From the NCBI GenBank assembly GCA_947625015.1, contig CANQMR010000002.1, positions 111,840 to 175,839 of the forward strand: 64,000 nt of DNA, read 5' to 3'. The translations under genes and the position numbers were made by a program. This DNA comes from an uncultured Lachnospiraceae bacterium (GTDB taxonomy: Bacteria; Bacillota; Clostridia; Lachnospirales; Lachnospiraceae). The notes beneath the pieces were generated by a model, which saw only the letters and a program-made list of their open reading frames with translations, ran no database searches and had not been told where the DNA came from. Positions 54,540 to 63,883 of the stretch are shown here, piece after piece (the first letter of the stretch is position 1; every line of letters starts with the position of its first letter).

Positions 54540-56228
54540 ATGATTATCGGTATTGATTTGGGAACCACAAACAGCCTGGCTGCTTATTATACAGAGGATG
54601 GGCCAAAGATTATTCCCAACCGTTTGGGAAAGAATCTGACGCCCTCTGTCGTCAGCGTTGATGAAGACGGACAGGTTTTCATCGGGGAGACGGCTAAGGA
54701 ACGGATGCTGTTATATCCGGATACGGCGGCTTCCGTATTTAAGAGAAGCATGGGCAGTGAAAAAATATATGCGCTCTCAGGAAAAAAATTTCTTCCGGAG
54801 GAGCTGTCTGCGCTGGTGTTAAAGGCGCTCAAAGAGGATGCGGAAAGCTTTCTCGGCGAAGAGGTGACAGAGGCGGTCATCAGTGTCCCGGCGTACTTTA
54901 ATGACGAGAGAAGAAGGGCGACCAAGCGGGCGGGCGAGTTAGCCGGACTTAAGGTGGAGCGGATTATCAGCGAGCCTACGGCGGCAGCCATTGCCTACGG
55001 CCTTTATCAGAACCGGGAAAACGGTAAGTTTTTGGTCTTTGATCTGGGCGGCGGAACCTTTGATGTGTCCATTTTGGAGCTGTTTGATTCCATTATCGAA
55101 GTCCGGGCCGTTGCCGGGGATAATTTCTTAGGCGGAGAGGATTTTACCAGAGTCATTGAACAGATTTTCTTTGACAAGAATCCGGAGCTTGACAGGGATA
55201 CGCTGAATGAAAAGGAGCTTCGCCATATTACAAAACAGGCGGAGAATTTAAAACTGGGCTTTACCGATAAGCGGGTGTCGGATATGGCCTGCCGGATTGG
55301 GGATAAGACCTATGAGATGAGTTTATCGATCGAGGAATACGAAGCTAAATGCGACGAGCTGCTTGACCGGATACGCCAGCCGATTAAACGCAGTCTTTCC
55401 GACGCCAACATAAGGCTGAAAGACATTGACCGGGTGGTGATGGTGGGCGGAGCCACCAAGCTTTCCTTTATCCGTAAATTTGTGGGCAAGCTGTTCCATA
55501 ACCTGCCGGATACTTCTATCAATCCGGATGAAGCGGTCGCTTTAGGGGCCGCCGTCCAGGGAGCCATGAAGGAGCGGAAGGACAGTATTAAAGAGGTAAT
55601 TTTGACGGACGTATGCCCCTTTACCCTTGGGACAGAGGTGGTATTGGAAAAGGAAAACGGACGCTTTGAGGACGGACATTTCTGCCCGATTATTGAGCGC
55701 AATACCACAATTCCCGCCAGCCGGACGGAAAGGCTTTACACCGTCCATGACAACCAGACGCAGATTCGCTGCAAGGTCCTGCAGGGGGAGAGCCGGTTTG
55801 CCTCTAACAATGTGCAGCTTGGGGAGATTAATATCCGGGTGCCTAAGGCGGAGGCCGGTAAGGAGGCTGTGGATGTCACCTATACTTATGACGTCAATTC
55901 CATTTTAGAGGTAGAGATTAAAGTGATATCCACCGGCGAGGTGACGAAACAGATTATCAAGACCAACGCCACAGATATGACGGAAGAAGAGATTAAAGAG
56001 AGAATGGAGGCGCTTTCTTATCTGAAGATTCACCCGAAGGACAAAGAGGAGAATAAGCTGTTGCTCTTAAGGGGGGAACGCCTTTATGAGGAGAGCATCG
56101 GACAGGAACGTATGCAGATTGAATATGCCCTGCGGAATTTTGAGAAGGCCTTAGATACCAGAGAGGACAGCGTCATTGAGGGAGCCAGAAGGGAATTTAA
56201 GGAGTTTTTAGAGGAGTTTACGGAATAA
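54540..56228 (+). CDS. hscC: HscC-like Hsp70 chaperone
   Basis: This 562-residue protein is shorter than DnaK (about 610-640). The ATPase domain is complete (IGIDLGTTNSLAAYY; VPAYFNDERRRATKRAGELAGL; LVFDLGGGTFDVSILEL; VVMVGGATKLSFIRK). A beta substrate-binding domain follows (about 365-480), and the helical lid is reduced. This matches HscC, an accessory Hsp70 with its own J partner. The preceding J/TPR gene is the probable partner. Clients are unknown, and no grpE is present in the window. Confidence 0.88.
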   Translation: MIIGIDLGTTNSLAAYYTEDGPKIIPNRLGKNLTPSVVSVDEDGQVFIGETAKERMLLYPDTAASVFKRSMGSEKIYALSGKKFLPEELSALVLKALKEDAESFLGEEVTEAVISVPAYFNDERRRATKRAGELAGLKVERIISEPTAAAIAYGLYQNRENGKFLVFDLGGGTFDVSILELFDSIIEVRAVAGDNFLGGEDFTRVIEQIFFDKNPELDRDTLNEKELRHITKQAENLKLGFTDKRVSDMACRIGDKTYEMSLSIEEYEAKCDELLDRIRQPIKRSLSDANIRLKDIDRVVMVGGATKLSFIRKFVGKLFHNLPDTSINPDEAVALGAAVQGAMKERKDSIKEVILTDVCPFTLGTEVVLEKENGRFEDGHFCPIIERNTTIPASRTERLYTVHDNQTQIRCKVLQGESRFASNNVQLGEINIRVPKAEAGKEAVDVTYTYDVNSILEVEIKVISTGEVTKQIIKTNATDMTEEEIKERMEALSYLKIHPKDKEENKLLLLRGERLYEESIGQERMQIEYALRNFEKALDTREDSVIEGARREFKEFLEEFTE

Positions 56229-56233
56229 CCTCC

Positions 56234-56262
56234 TTTACAAAAATTGTGATTTTGATTATAAT
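56234..56262 (+). promoter_or_regulatory. Promoter of purMND
   Basis: TTTACA (56234-56239), a 17-base spacer and TATAAT (56257-56262) stand about 50 bases before purM. Confidence 0.7.
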
Positions 56263-56286
56263 GGCGTTATGTGCAGACATAGCGTC
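56263..56286. promoter_or_regulatory. Inverted repeat at purM transcription start
   Basis: GGCGTTATGT (56263-56272) and ACATAGCGTC (56277-56286) pair over ten positions with two G-U pairs, directly after the -10. It could be an operator or a 5' hairpin; no standard PurR box is seen. Confidence 0.4.
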
Positions 56287-56312
56287 ATTACAATTTTCGG
56301 GAGGATAAAAGA

Positions 56313-57338
56313 ATGGATTATAAGAATGCCGGTGTGGATATTGAAGCAGGATATCGCTCAGTGGAGTTGATGAAGGAACATATTAAGAAGACCATGCGGG
56401 AAGAGGTGCTTACCAATATTGGCGGTTTTTCCGGCGCATTTTCTCTGGATAAGTTTAAAAATATGGAGCATCCTACACTGGTTTCCGGAACAGACGGCGT
56501 GGGAACCAAATTAAAGCTGGCATTTCTTATGGATAAGCATAACACCATCGGCATTGACTGCGTGGCCATGTGCGTCAACGACATTGCCTGTGCGGGCGGC
56601 GAGCCGTTATTTTTCTTAGACTATATCGCCTGTGGCAGAAATTACCCGGAAAAGATTGCAGAGATTGTAAGCGGAGTGGCCGAGGGGTGTTCCCAGTCAG
56701 ACGCCGCGCTGATTGGCGGGGAGACTGCGGAGATGCCCGGTTTTTATCCCGAAGACGAGTACGATTTAGCCGGTTTTGCGGTGGGCATTGTAGATCAGAA
56801 GGATTTGATTACAGGCAAAGACATAAAGCCGGGAGATGTGCTGGTGGGTATTGCGTCAAGCGGAGTGCACAGTAACGGATTTTCCCTGGTGCGGAAAGTC
56901 TTTGAGATGACGAAGGAATCATTGGATACCTATTATGACGAGTTGGGTAAGACTTTGGGCGAGGCGCTGCTTGCCCCCACTAAGATTTATGTGAAGGCGC
57001 TTAGGAGCGTAAGAGAGGCGGGAGTGACGATTAAGGGCTGTTCCCATATTACCGGCGGCGGCTTTTATGAGAATATTCCCAGAATGCTTCCGGAGGGCGT
57101 AAAGGCAGTGGTAGAAAAGAACGCCTACGAGGTGCCCGCTATTTTTCATCTGCTGGCAAAGACCGGGGATATTGCAGAGAAGATGATGTATAATACCTAC
57201 AACATGGGAATCGGCATGATGCTGGCAGTAGATGCGAAGGATGCAGATAAGACGATAGCGGCGCTTAAACAGGCCGGAGAACAGGCTTATGTGACAGGCC
57301 GCATAGAAGCCGGAGAAAAGGGAGTAGAATTAATTTAG
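56313..57338 (+). CDS. purM: Phosphoribosylformylglycinamidine cyclo-ligase
   Basis: This 341-residue AIR synthetase closes the imidazole ring of FGAM with ATP. Motifs are [57 protein letters not shown] and [14 protein letters not shown]. It is first in a purM-purN-purD operon, and GGGAGGA precedes the ATG. Confidence 0.98.
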   Translation: MDYKNAGVDIEAGYRSVELMKEHIKKTMREEVLTNIGGFSGAFSLDKFKNMEHPTLVSGTDGVGTKLKLAFLMDKHNTIGIDCVAMCVNDIACAGGEPLFFLDYIACGRNYPEKIAEIVSGVAEGCSQSDAALIGGETAEMPGFYPEDEYDLAGFAVGIVDQKDLITGKDIKPGDVLVGIASSGVHSNGFSLVRKVFEMTKESLDTYYDELGKTLGEALLAPTKIYVKALRSVREAGVTIKGCSHITGGGFYENIPRMLPEGVKAVVEKNAYEVPAIFHLLAKTGDIAEKMMYNTYNMGIGMMLAVDAKDADKTIAALKQAGEQAYVTGRIEAGEKGVELI

Positions 57339-57356
57339 GTGAAGTGAGGAGAAGAT

Positions 57357-57983
57357 ATGCTTAAGGTAGCAGTCATGGTGTCTGGGGGAGGAACCAACCT
57401 TCAGGCCATAATAGATGCAGTGGAATCGGAACGGATTACGAATACGGAATTAACGGCGGTAATCAGCAACAACAGGGGCGCTTATGCTTTGGAGAGAGCC
57501 AAGAAGGCGGGAATCCGGGATATTGTGGTTTCCCCTAAGGATTATGAGACCAGACAGGAGTTTAACCGGGCACTTATAGAAACAGTGGACGCCCTGGAGG
57601 TGGATTTAATCGTGCTTGCAGGCTATTTGGTCGTCCTGCCGCCGGAGATGATAGAAAAGTATGAAAACCGGATTATCAATATTCACCCGTCTTTAATCCC
57701 TGCTTTTTGCGGAAAGGGGTATTACGGGTTAAAGGTTCATGAGGCCGCTTTGGAACGAGGCGTCAAGGTGGCTGGCGCTACCGTTCATTTTGTTGATGCG
57801 GGAACGGACACCGGACCCATTATCTTACAGAAGGCGGTTGTAGTGGAAAACGGAGACACGCCGAAGATTTTACAGCAGCGGGTAATGGAGCAGGCGGAGT
57901 GGATTTTACTGCCGGAGGCCATTGATATGATTGCCAATAACCGGGTGGTTGTGGTTGACGGAAAGACAGTGATTAAGAACTGA
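57357..57983 (+). CDS. purN: Phosphoribosylglycinamide formyltransferase
   Basis: This 208-residue GAR transformylase uses 10-formyltetrahydrofolate. Signatures are VMVSGGGTNLQAIID, INIHPSLIPAFCGKGYYG (catalytic N and H) and VHFVDAGTDTGPII (catalytic D). It lies 18 bases after purM. Confidence 0.98.
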   Translation: MLKVAVMVSGGGTNLQAIIDAVESERITNTELTAVISNNRGAYALERAKKAGIRDIVVSPKDYETRQEFNRALIETVDALEVDLIVLAGYLVVLPPEMIEKYENRIINIHPSLIPAFCGKGYYGLKVHEAALERGVKVAGATVHFVDAGTDTGPIILQKAVVVENGDTPKILQQRVMEQAEWILLPEAIDMIANNRVVVVDGKTVIKN

Positions 57984-58043
57984 GTGAAAATATATGGTTG
58001 CAATTCTGATAAATGGTGATAATAGAGAGCAGGAGGATAAGTC

Positions 58044-59315
58044 ATGAAAGTGTTGATTATTGGAAGCGGCGGCAGAGAACACGCCATTGCCTATTGTGCG
58101 GCGAAAAGCAAAAGGGTATCTAAGCTCTATGCGGCGCCGGGAAATGCGGGTATTGCGAAGTTAGCAGAGTGCGTGGATATTCCGGTAATGGACTTTGAAA
58201 AGCAGGTGGCGTTTGCAAAGGAGAACGCCATTGATTTTGTGATTGTCGGACCGGATGATCCGTTGGTGGCAGGCTGTGTGGACGCCTTTGAAGCAGCGGG
58301 AATCAAGGTGTTCGGACCGAGAAAGAATGCGGCAATCATTGAGGGCTCTAAGGCATTTTCTAAGGATTTGATGAAGAAATACGGGATTCCGACGGCGGCC
58401 TATGAGACCTTTGACAGTGCAGATAAGGCGTTGGAATATTTAGAGACGGCGCAGTTCCCGATTGTGTTAAAGGCAGACGGTTTGGCTTTGGGAAAGGGCG
58501 TGTTAATCTGTAATACCTTAGCGGAGGCAAAGGACGGCGTGAAAGAGATTATGCTGGATAAGCATTTTGGAGACGCCGGCAACCGGATGGTTATCGAGGA
58601 ATATATGACCGGCAGGGAGGTATCTGTGTTGGCCTTTTGCGACGGTACGACGATTAAGACCATGACGTCTGCGCAGGACCATAAAAGGGCAAAGGACGGG
58701 GACCAGGGATTGAATACCGGAGGAATGGGAACATTTTCTCCCAGTCCGTTCTATACGAAGGAGATTGATGATTTCTGCCAGAAGGAGATATATAATAAGA
58801 CCATGGCGGCCATGAAGGCGGAGGGCCGGGCCTTTACCGGCGTACTGTTTACCGGTTTGATGCTGACCGACAAAGGGGCTAAGGTACTGGAATTTAACGC
58901 CCGGTTTGGCGATCCGGAGGCCCAGGTAGTACTGCCCCGGATGAAAAATGATATTATTGACGTCATGGAGGCCTGCATTGAGGGAAGGCTTGACAAGGTG
59001 AATCTGGAGTTTGAGGACAATGCGGCAGTCTGCGTGGTACTGGCTTCAGACGGGTATCCGGTTTCCTACGAGAAGGGATTTCCCATTAAGGGCTTAGAAA
59101 CCTTTGATAATAAAGAAGGCTACTATGTATTCCATGCGGGAACAAAGGAGGAAAACGGAGAGATTGTAACCAACGGCGGCCGGGTGCTTGGCGTAACCGC
59201 CAAGGGCGAGAACCTGTTAAAGGCAAGGGCCAACGCCTATGAAGCAGTGGAATGGATTGATTTTCAGAACAAATATATGCGCCATGATATCGGGAAGGCC
59301 ATTGACGAACAGTAA
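58044..59315 (+). CDS. purD: Phosphoribosylamine-glycine ligase
   Basis: This 423-residue ATP-grasp enzyme makes GAR from phosphoribosylamine, glycine and ATP. Motifs are VLIIGSGGREHAIAYC, VIVGPDDPLVAG, LKADGLALGKGV, the DHKRAKDGDQGLNTGGMGTFSP block and LEFNARFGDPEAQ. It is last in the operon, followed by a GGGACTG hairpin. Confidence 0.98.
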   Translation: MKVLIIGSGGREHAIAYCAAKSKRVSKLYAAPGNAGIAKLAECVDIPVMDFEKQVAFAKENAIDFVIVGPDDPLVAGCVDAFEAAGIKVFGPRKNAAIIEGSKAFSKDLMKKYGIPTAAYETFDSADKALEYLETAQFPIVLKADGLALGKGVLICNTLAEAKDGVKEIMLDKHFGDAGNRMVIEEYMTGREVSVLAFCDGTTIKTMTSAQDHKRAKDGDQGLNTGGMGTFSPSPFYTKEIDDFCQKEIYNKTMAAMKAEGRAFTGVLFTGLMLTDKGAKVLEFNARFGDPEAQVVLPRMKNDIIDVMEACIEGRLDKVNLEFEDNAAVCVVLASDGYPVSYEKGFPIKGLETFDNKEGYYVFHAGTKEENGEIVTNGGRVLGVTAKGENLLKARANAYEAVEWIDFQNKYMRHDIGKAIDEQ

Positions 59316-59331
59316 GAAATGTACGAAGGAG

Positions 59332-59355
59332 GGGACTGTAATTTGCAGTCCCTTT
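59332..59355 (+). terminator. Weak terminator after purD
   Basis: GGGACTG (59332-59338) pairs with CAGTCCC (59346-59352), followed by TTTATGTC, a short and interrupted T-run. Confidence 0.55.
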
Positions 59356-59401
59356 ATGTCCGTATATCATAGAGAATAAAACAGACAGATTGGAGAATGA
59401 G

Positions 59402-61852
59402 ATGAGTCAGAATTATACCAAAAGCGCAAATAACGCCTTAAAATATGCCAGAAAAATTGCATTGGACTTAACCCAGGAATATGTGGGAAGCGAGCATTTG
59501 CTTTTAGGGCTGGTGAAGGAAAAAAACGGTCTGGCCTCTGCGGTGTTGATTAAAAATGGAGTGGATGAGGAACGGCTTACCAATCTGACCAGCCAGCTTA
59601 TGATGGATAACACCAATATCGCTTTAGCCAATAAGGCTGAGTTTTCCAAGCGGTGCCAGGATATTTTGGAATTAGCAGGAAAGGAAGCCCTGAAATTCAA
59701 GGCCAAACAGATAGGAACCGAACATCTGCTGATTGCGATTATCAAACATCCGGACAGCGTGGCTTTCCGTCTGCTGACGGCGATGAACATTGCAGTGAAT
59801 AAGCTGTATTCAGATATTTTAGTGGCAATGAGTTTGGACCCCGCCACAGTGAAAAGTGAGTTAAACAGCTTAAAATCCAAGGAGAAAAAAGGAAAATCCG
59901 CAACCCCTACCTTAGACCAGTATTCCAGGGATTTTACAAAGTTAGCCAGAGAGGGCAAGTTAGATCCGGTTGTGGGCAGGACGGAGGAAATGCAGCGCGT
60001 GGTACAGATATTAAGCCGCCGCATGAAGAATAATCCCTGTCTGGTAGGAGAACCGGGCGTGGGGAAGACCGCCATTGTGGAAGGACTCGCCCAGATGATT
60101 GTGCAGGGCGAAGTGCCGGAGACGGTTTTAGGAAAGAGATTGCTGTCCTTAGACCTTTCCGGTATGGTGGCAGGCTCCAAATACCGGGGAGAATTTGAGG
60201 AGCGGATTAAAAAGCTGATTGGCGAGGTGACACAGGTAGGCAATGTCATTTTATTTGTAGACGAGCTGCACACCATAATCGGCGCGGGCGGGGCGGAGGG
60301 CGCCATTGACGCTTCCAATATCTTAAAGCCGGCTCTGTCCCGGGGAGAAATCCAGATGATTGGCGCGACCACAACGGCAGAGTACCGGAAATATATAGAA
60401 AAGGATGCGGCCCTAGAGCGGAGGTTCCAGCCGGTGACGGTTCATGAACCCACAGAGGAGGAGGCTGTCGCCATTTTGCAGGGACTGCGCTCCTGCTATG
60501 AATATCATCATGGCATTACAATCAGCGACGAGGCGCTAACCGCCTGTGTCAAGCTGGCAGTGCGTTATCTAAACGACCGTTTCCTGCCGGATAAGGCCAT
60601 TGACCTGATGGATGAGGCGGCTGCGAAGAAAAAGCTGGGCGCGTCCCAGGTAACTCCGCAGATGAAGGAAGTGGAGCGGGAGTTAGAGGCAAGAAATACA
60701 GAGCTTGACCAGTTCTTTATGGAAAATGATTTAGAGGCGGCCCATGAGACCAAGCTGGCAATCAAGGTCTTAGAGGAAAAGCTGGAAAAGATGAAAAAGC
60801 GGCATGAGGCAGGCAGGAAGCAGCAGGACCTTGTGCTGAGCGAAGACGATATCGCGGCGGTTGTAGCAGACTGGACCAAGATTCCGGTCAGCAGATTGAA
60901 GGAGGAAGAGTCAAAGCGCCTTTTGCATTTGGAGGATACCCTGCACAAGCGTGTAATCGGACAGAATGAGGCGGTGGACGCAGTGGCAAAGGCGATTAAG
61001 CGTGGTCGTGTGGGCTTAAAGGACCCCAAACGGCCCATTGGCACATTCCTGTTTTTAGGGCCTACCGGCGTAGGCAAGACCGAGCTTTCCAAAGCGTTGG
61101 CGGAGGCAGTGTTTGGCGATGAGAAATCCTTAATCCGGGTAGATATGTCCGAGTACATGGAAAAGCACAGCGTATCGAAAATGATCGGTTCCCCTCCCGG
61201 TTATGTGGGTTTTGAGGAGGGAGGACAGTTAAGCGAGAAGGTACGGCGCAATCCCTACTCCGTCATTCTGTTTGACGAGATTGAAAAGGCGCATGTGGAC
61301 ATTTTTAATGTGCTGCTGCAAATCTTAGACGACGGTCATGTCACAGACGCCCAGGGGCGGAAGGTGGACTTTAAGAATACCATTATCATCATGACCAGCA
61401 ACGCCGGAGCGTCCCGGATTATGGAGCCGAAAAAGCTGGGCTTTTCCGGAGAAACCTCCGAGGAAAAGAATCATGAATATATGAAAAACGGAGTTATGGA
61501 AGAAGTAAAGCACCTCTTTAAACCGGAATTTTTAAACCGTATTGACGATACGATTGTGTTCCATGCCCTGACAAAGGAGGAGGTTAAGGAGATTGCGGAT
61601 TTACTGCTGCGCAATTTTGCAGACCGGGTGCGCACCCAGATGAAGATCGAATTGAGATATGGCGAGCCGGTGAGAAACTATATCTTTGAAAAGGGCTACG
61701 ATCCCAAATATGGCGCCCGTCCTTTGAGACGCGCCATCCAGAATGAGATTGAGGATAAGATGGCTGAGGAGATATTGGCAGGGAACATTTCTTCCGGGCA
61801 TACGGTAAGGATTTCTGCGGTAAAGACGGGTATCCGGTTCAAGCAGTTATAA
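59402..61852 (+). CDS. clpC: ClpC-type AAA+ unfoldase
   Basis: This 816-residue Clp ATPase feeds proteins to ClpP. It has a double Clp N-domain (1-150), a first AAA module ([31 protein letters not shown]), a coiled middle domain (about 410-475), and a second AAA module ([20 protein letters not shown]) with a VGF loop in [12 protein letters not shown] 59402 is preferred because GGAG is 6 bases upstream. The usual ctsR-mcsA-mcsB genes are absent upstream; the gene instead follows purD. Confidence 0.95.
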   Translation: MSQNYTKSANNALKYARKIALDLTQEYVGSEHLLLGLVKEKNGLASAVLIKNGVDEERLTNLTSQLMMDNTNIALANKAEFSKRCQDILELAGKEALKFKAKQIGTEHLLIAIIKHPDSVAFRLLTAMNIAVNKLYSDILVAMSLDPATVKSELNSLKSKEKKGKSATPTLDQYSRDFTKLAREGKLDPVVGRTEEMQRVVQILSRRMKNNPCLVGEPGVGKTAIVEGLAQMIVQGEVPETVLGKRLLSLDLSGMVAGSKYRGEFEERIKKLIGEVTQVGNVILFVDELHTIIGAGGAEGAIDASNILKPALSRGEIQMIGATTTAEYRKYIEKDAALERRFQPVTVHEPTEEEAVAILQGLRSCYEYHHGITISDEALTACVKLAVRYLNDRFLPDKAIDLMDEAAAKKKLGASQVTPQMKEVERELEARNTELDQFFMENDLEAAHETKLAIKVLEEKLEKMKKRHEAGRKQQDLVLSEDDIAAVVADWTKIPVSRLKEEESKRLLHLEDTLHKRVIGQNEAVDAVAKAIKRGRVGLKDPKRPIGTFLFLGPTGVGKTELSKALAEAVFGDEKSLIRVDMSEYMEKHSVSKMIGSPPGYVGFEEGGQLSEKVRRNPYSVILFDEIEKAHVDIFNVLLQILDDGHVTDAQGRKVDFKNTIIIMTSNAGASRIMEPKKLGFSGETSEEKNHEYMKNGVMEEVKHLFKPEFLNRIDDTIVFHALTKEEVKEIADLLLRNFADRVRTQMKIELRYGEPVRNYIFEKGYDPKYGARPLRRAIQNEIEDKMAEEILAGNISSGHTVRISAVKTGIRFKQL

Positions 61853-61887
61853 CGACACAAAACAACAATAATTCCAAAAAATTGTGC

Positions 61888-61916
61888 TGGAAAAAATGCG
61901 CTATATATAGTATACT
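61888..61916 (+). promoter_or_regulatory. Promoter of small conserved gene and radA
   Basis: TGGAAA (61888-61893), a 17-base spacer and TATACT (61911-61916) lie about 57 bases before the gene at 61973. Confidence 0.45.
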
Positions 61917-61972
61917 GATTATATGAAAAGAACTGCTTTTTTGGTATTATAAAATACAGGAGGATAAGAACA

Positions 61973-62383
61973 ATGGCAGTAGTGACAGAACTGATTAAGG
62001 AAGAAAACGGAGCCCTTTGCTTTGGAAATTATGAGCTGGCTTCTAAGACCAAATTTGATGGCTTTGATTTTAAAGGGGACAAATATAAGATTAAGACATT
62101 TAATGAGATTACCAAACTTGAAAAGAATGGTTCCTTTGTGTATGAGTCAGTACCGGGTACGGCGGTTCATGGATTTAAGGCGACGGATTCATTAGTGGAA
62201 TTTGAGGTAGAGGGTTTGGAGGATTCCCAGATTACTCTGGAATTAGAGGCCGGACAGGAATATCTGACGGTAATCGACGGCAACAGCGCAGGTTCCGTTA
62301 AGACCAACTTAGGGGGCAAACTGAATCTGAGCGTGGAGTTAAACCCGGGACAGAGTTCTACCATACGGATTGAGAAACAGTAG
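61973..62383 (+). CDS. Conserved 136-residue protein (sometimes labelled endosialidase)
   Basis: This 136-residue cytoplasmic protein has a beta-rich, all-soluble look (LIKEENGALCFGNYELASKTKFDGFDFKG; VYESVPGTAVHGF; ITLELEAGQEYLTVIDG). Similar proteins in Lachnospiraceae have been labelled endosialidase, but no sialidase catalytic motif is visible and I do not accept that function. AGGAGGAT precedes the ATG. It lies 20 bases before radA and is probably co-transcribed. Confidence 0.75.
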   Translation: MAVVTELIKEENGALCFGNYELASKTKFDGFDFKGDKYKIKTFNEITKLEKNGSFVYESVPGTAVHGFKATDSLVEFEVEGLEDSQITLELEAGQEYLTVIDGNSAGSVKTNLGGKLNLSVELNPGQSSTIRIEKQ

Positions 62384-62403
62384 ATTACCGGAAAGGAATA
62401 ATT

Positions 62404-63753
62404 ATGGCAAAGGCAAAGCAGATCTATTTTTGCCAGGAATGTGGTTATGAATCCACCAAGTGGCTGGGCCAATGTCCCGGCTGTCGTAATTGGAATACCT
62501 TTGTAGAAGAGAAAGTGGTAGGCACTGGAAAGCGTTCCGGAAAGACGGAAGCGGCAGTGCCTACCAGTATTTTACAGGTAAATGCTTCGGAGGATACACG
62601 CATCGGAACTGGCATGAAGGAATTGGACAGAGTCTTAGGAGGCGGAATCGTAAAAGGTTCCATGACATTAGTGGGCGGAGATCCGGGAATTGGCAAATCC
62701 ACCCTGTTGTTGCAGGTATGCCGGAACCTGACCGGGGCAGATCATAAGGTGCTATATGTATCCGGAGAGGAGTCCTTGCAGCAGATTAAAATTCGGGCAG
62801 AGCGGCTGGGCGGCTTTAACAGGGATATGCTGCTTTTATGCGAGACGGATATGGACGCCATAGAAGGCGCTATGGCAAAGGTTATGCCCGAGGTCGTGAT
62901 TATCGACTCCATTCAGACCATGTATTTAGAAGAAGTAGGCAGCGGCGCGGGAAGCGTCTCCCAGGTCCGGGAGGTGACCGGAAGGCTTATGCGCATTGCC
63001 AAACAGATGAATATCGCTATATTTATTGTCGGCCATGTGACGAAGGAAGGTACTGTGGCGGGGCCGAGGACGCTGGAGCATATGGTCGATACGGTTCTCT
63101 ATTTTGAAGGGGAGAAAAATGCCCTTTACCGGATTCTTCGAGGAGTAAAGAATCGTTTTGGTTCGACCAATGAGATTGGCGTCTTTGAAATGAAGGATAC
63201 GGGACTTTATGAAGTGGAGAATCCCTCACAGGTTATGTTGAACGGACGTCCTCTTGACGCCTCCGGTTCCGTGGTGGTCTGTTCTATGGAGGGAACCAGA
63301 CCCATCCTCATTGAGATACAGGCGCTGGTATGCCAGTCTAATTTTAACCTGCCCAGAAGAACGTCAGTGGGGATTGACTATAACCGGGTAAATCTGCTAA
63401 TGGCGGTTTTGGAAAAACGGGCCGGTCTTATGCTGGCAGGCAACGACGCCTATGTGAATTTGGCGGGTGGAATGAGGCTAAATGAACCTGCTATTGATTT
63501 GGGGATTATTGTGGCGCTGGTATCCAGCTTTAAAAATGTTCCTGTGGACGCCCATACCATTATCTTTGGCGAAGTGGGATTGGCAGGTGAGGTCAGGGGC
63601 GTTTCCATGGCGGCGCAGCGGGTAAAGGAAGCCGCCAAATTGGGCTTTACTACCTGTATTCTGCCTAAGATTAACTGTGAGGGATTAGAGAAGATAAAAG
63701 GCATGGAGCTAAAAGGCGTACAGAATATTTCCGAGGTTCTTTCCTACATATAA
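62404..63753 (+). CDS. radA: DNA repair protein RadA
   Basis: This 449-residue branch-migration ATPase has an N-terminal four-cysteine zinc finger (CQECGYESTKWLGQCPGC), Walker A GGDPGIGKST, Walker-B-like EVVIIDSIQTMY, the RadA-specific KNRFGSTNE and a C-terminal Lon-protease-like domain. Length is standard. Confidence 0.98.
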   Translation: MAKAKQIYFCQECGYESTKWLGQCPGCRNWNTFVEEKVVGTGKRSGKTEAAVPTSILQVNASEDTRIGTGMKELDRVLGGGIVKGSMTLVGGDPGIGKSTLLLQVCRNLTGADHKVLYVSGEESLQQIKIRAERLGGFNRDMLLLCETDMDAIEGAMAKVMPEVVIIDSIQTMYLEEVGSGAGSVSQVREVTGRLMRIAKQMNIAIFIVGHVTKEGTVAGPRTLEHMVDTVLYFEGEKNALYRILRGVKNRFGSTNEIGVFEMKDTGLYEVENPSQVMLNGRPLDASGSVVVCSMEGTRPILIEIQALVCQSNFNLPRRTSVGIDYNRVNLLMAVLEKRAGLMLAGNDAYVNLAGGMRLNEPAIDLGIIVALVSSFKNVPVDAHTIIFGEVGLAGEVRGVSMAAQRVKEAAKLGFTTCILPKINCEGLEKIKGMELKGVQNISEVLSYI

Positions 63754-63800
63754 ATAGAAGCGTTGTTTATAGAAATCCCTGCCGGGAATTTTTGCGTGGT

Positions 63801-63830
63801 GCACGTGCAGGGAAGTGTGTAAGAACCGGG
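63801..63830 (+). repeat. Fragment related to the 42.5-kb palindrome
   Basis: Thirty bases starting GCACGTGC and ending ACCGGG match the minus strand of 42871-42900 in the long palindrome at 24 of 30 positions by eye. A shorter related version is in the left arm of the palindrome. This points to a dispersed intergenic repeat family. Confidence 0.6.
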
Positions 63831-63854
63831 ATGTCAAAAAAGTGAAAAAAGTGG

Positions 63855-63883
63855 TTGACAAGGAAAAATCAGTGTGATAAGAT
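63855..63883 (+). promoter_or_regulatory. Strong promoter at window end
   Basis: TTGACA (63855-63860), a 17-base spacer and TAAGAT (63878-63883) form a near-consensus promoter with no coding sequence in the remaining 117 bases. This suits a stable-RNA operon. Confidence 0.75.

Noticed and set aside
61973..62383. Endosialidase function for the small conserved gene before radA
   Set aside because: At 136 residues with no sialidase motif or export signal, that label is not supported by the sequence.
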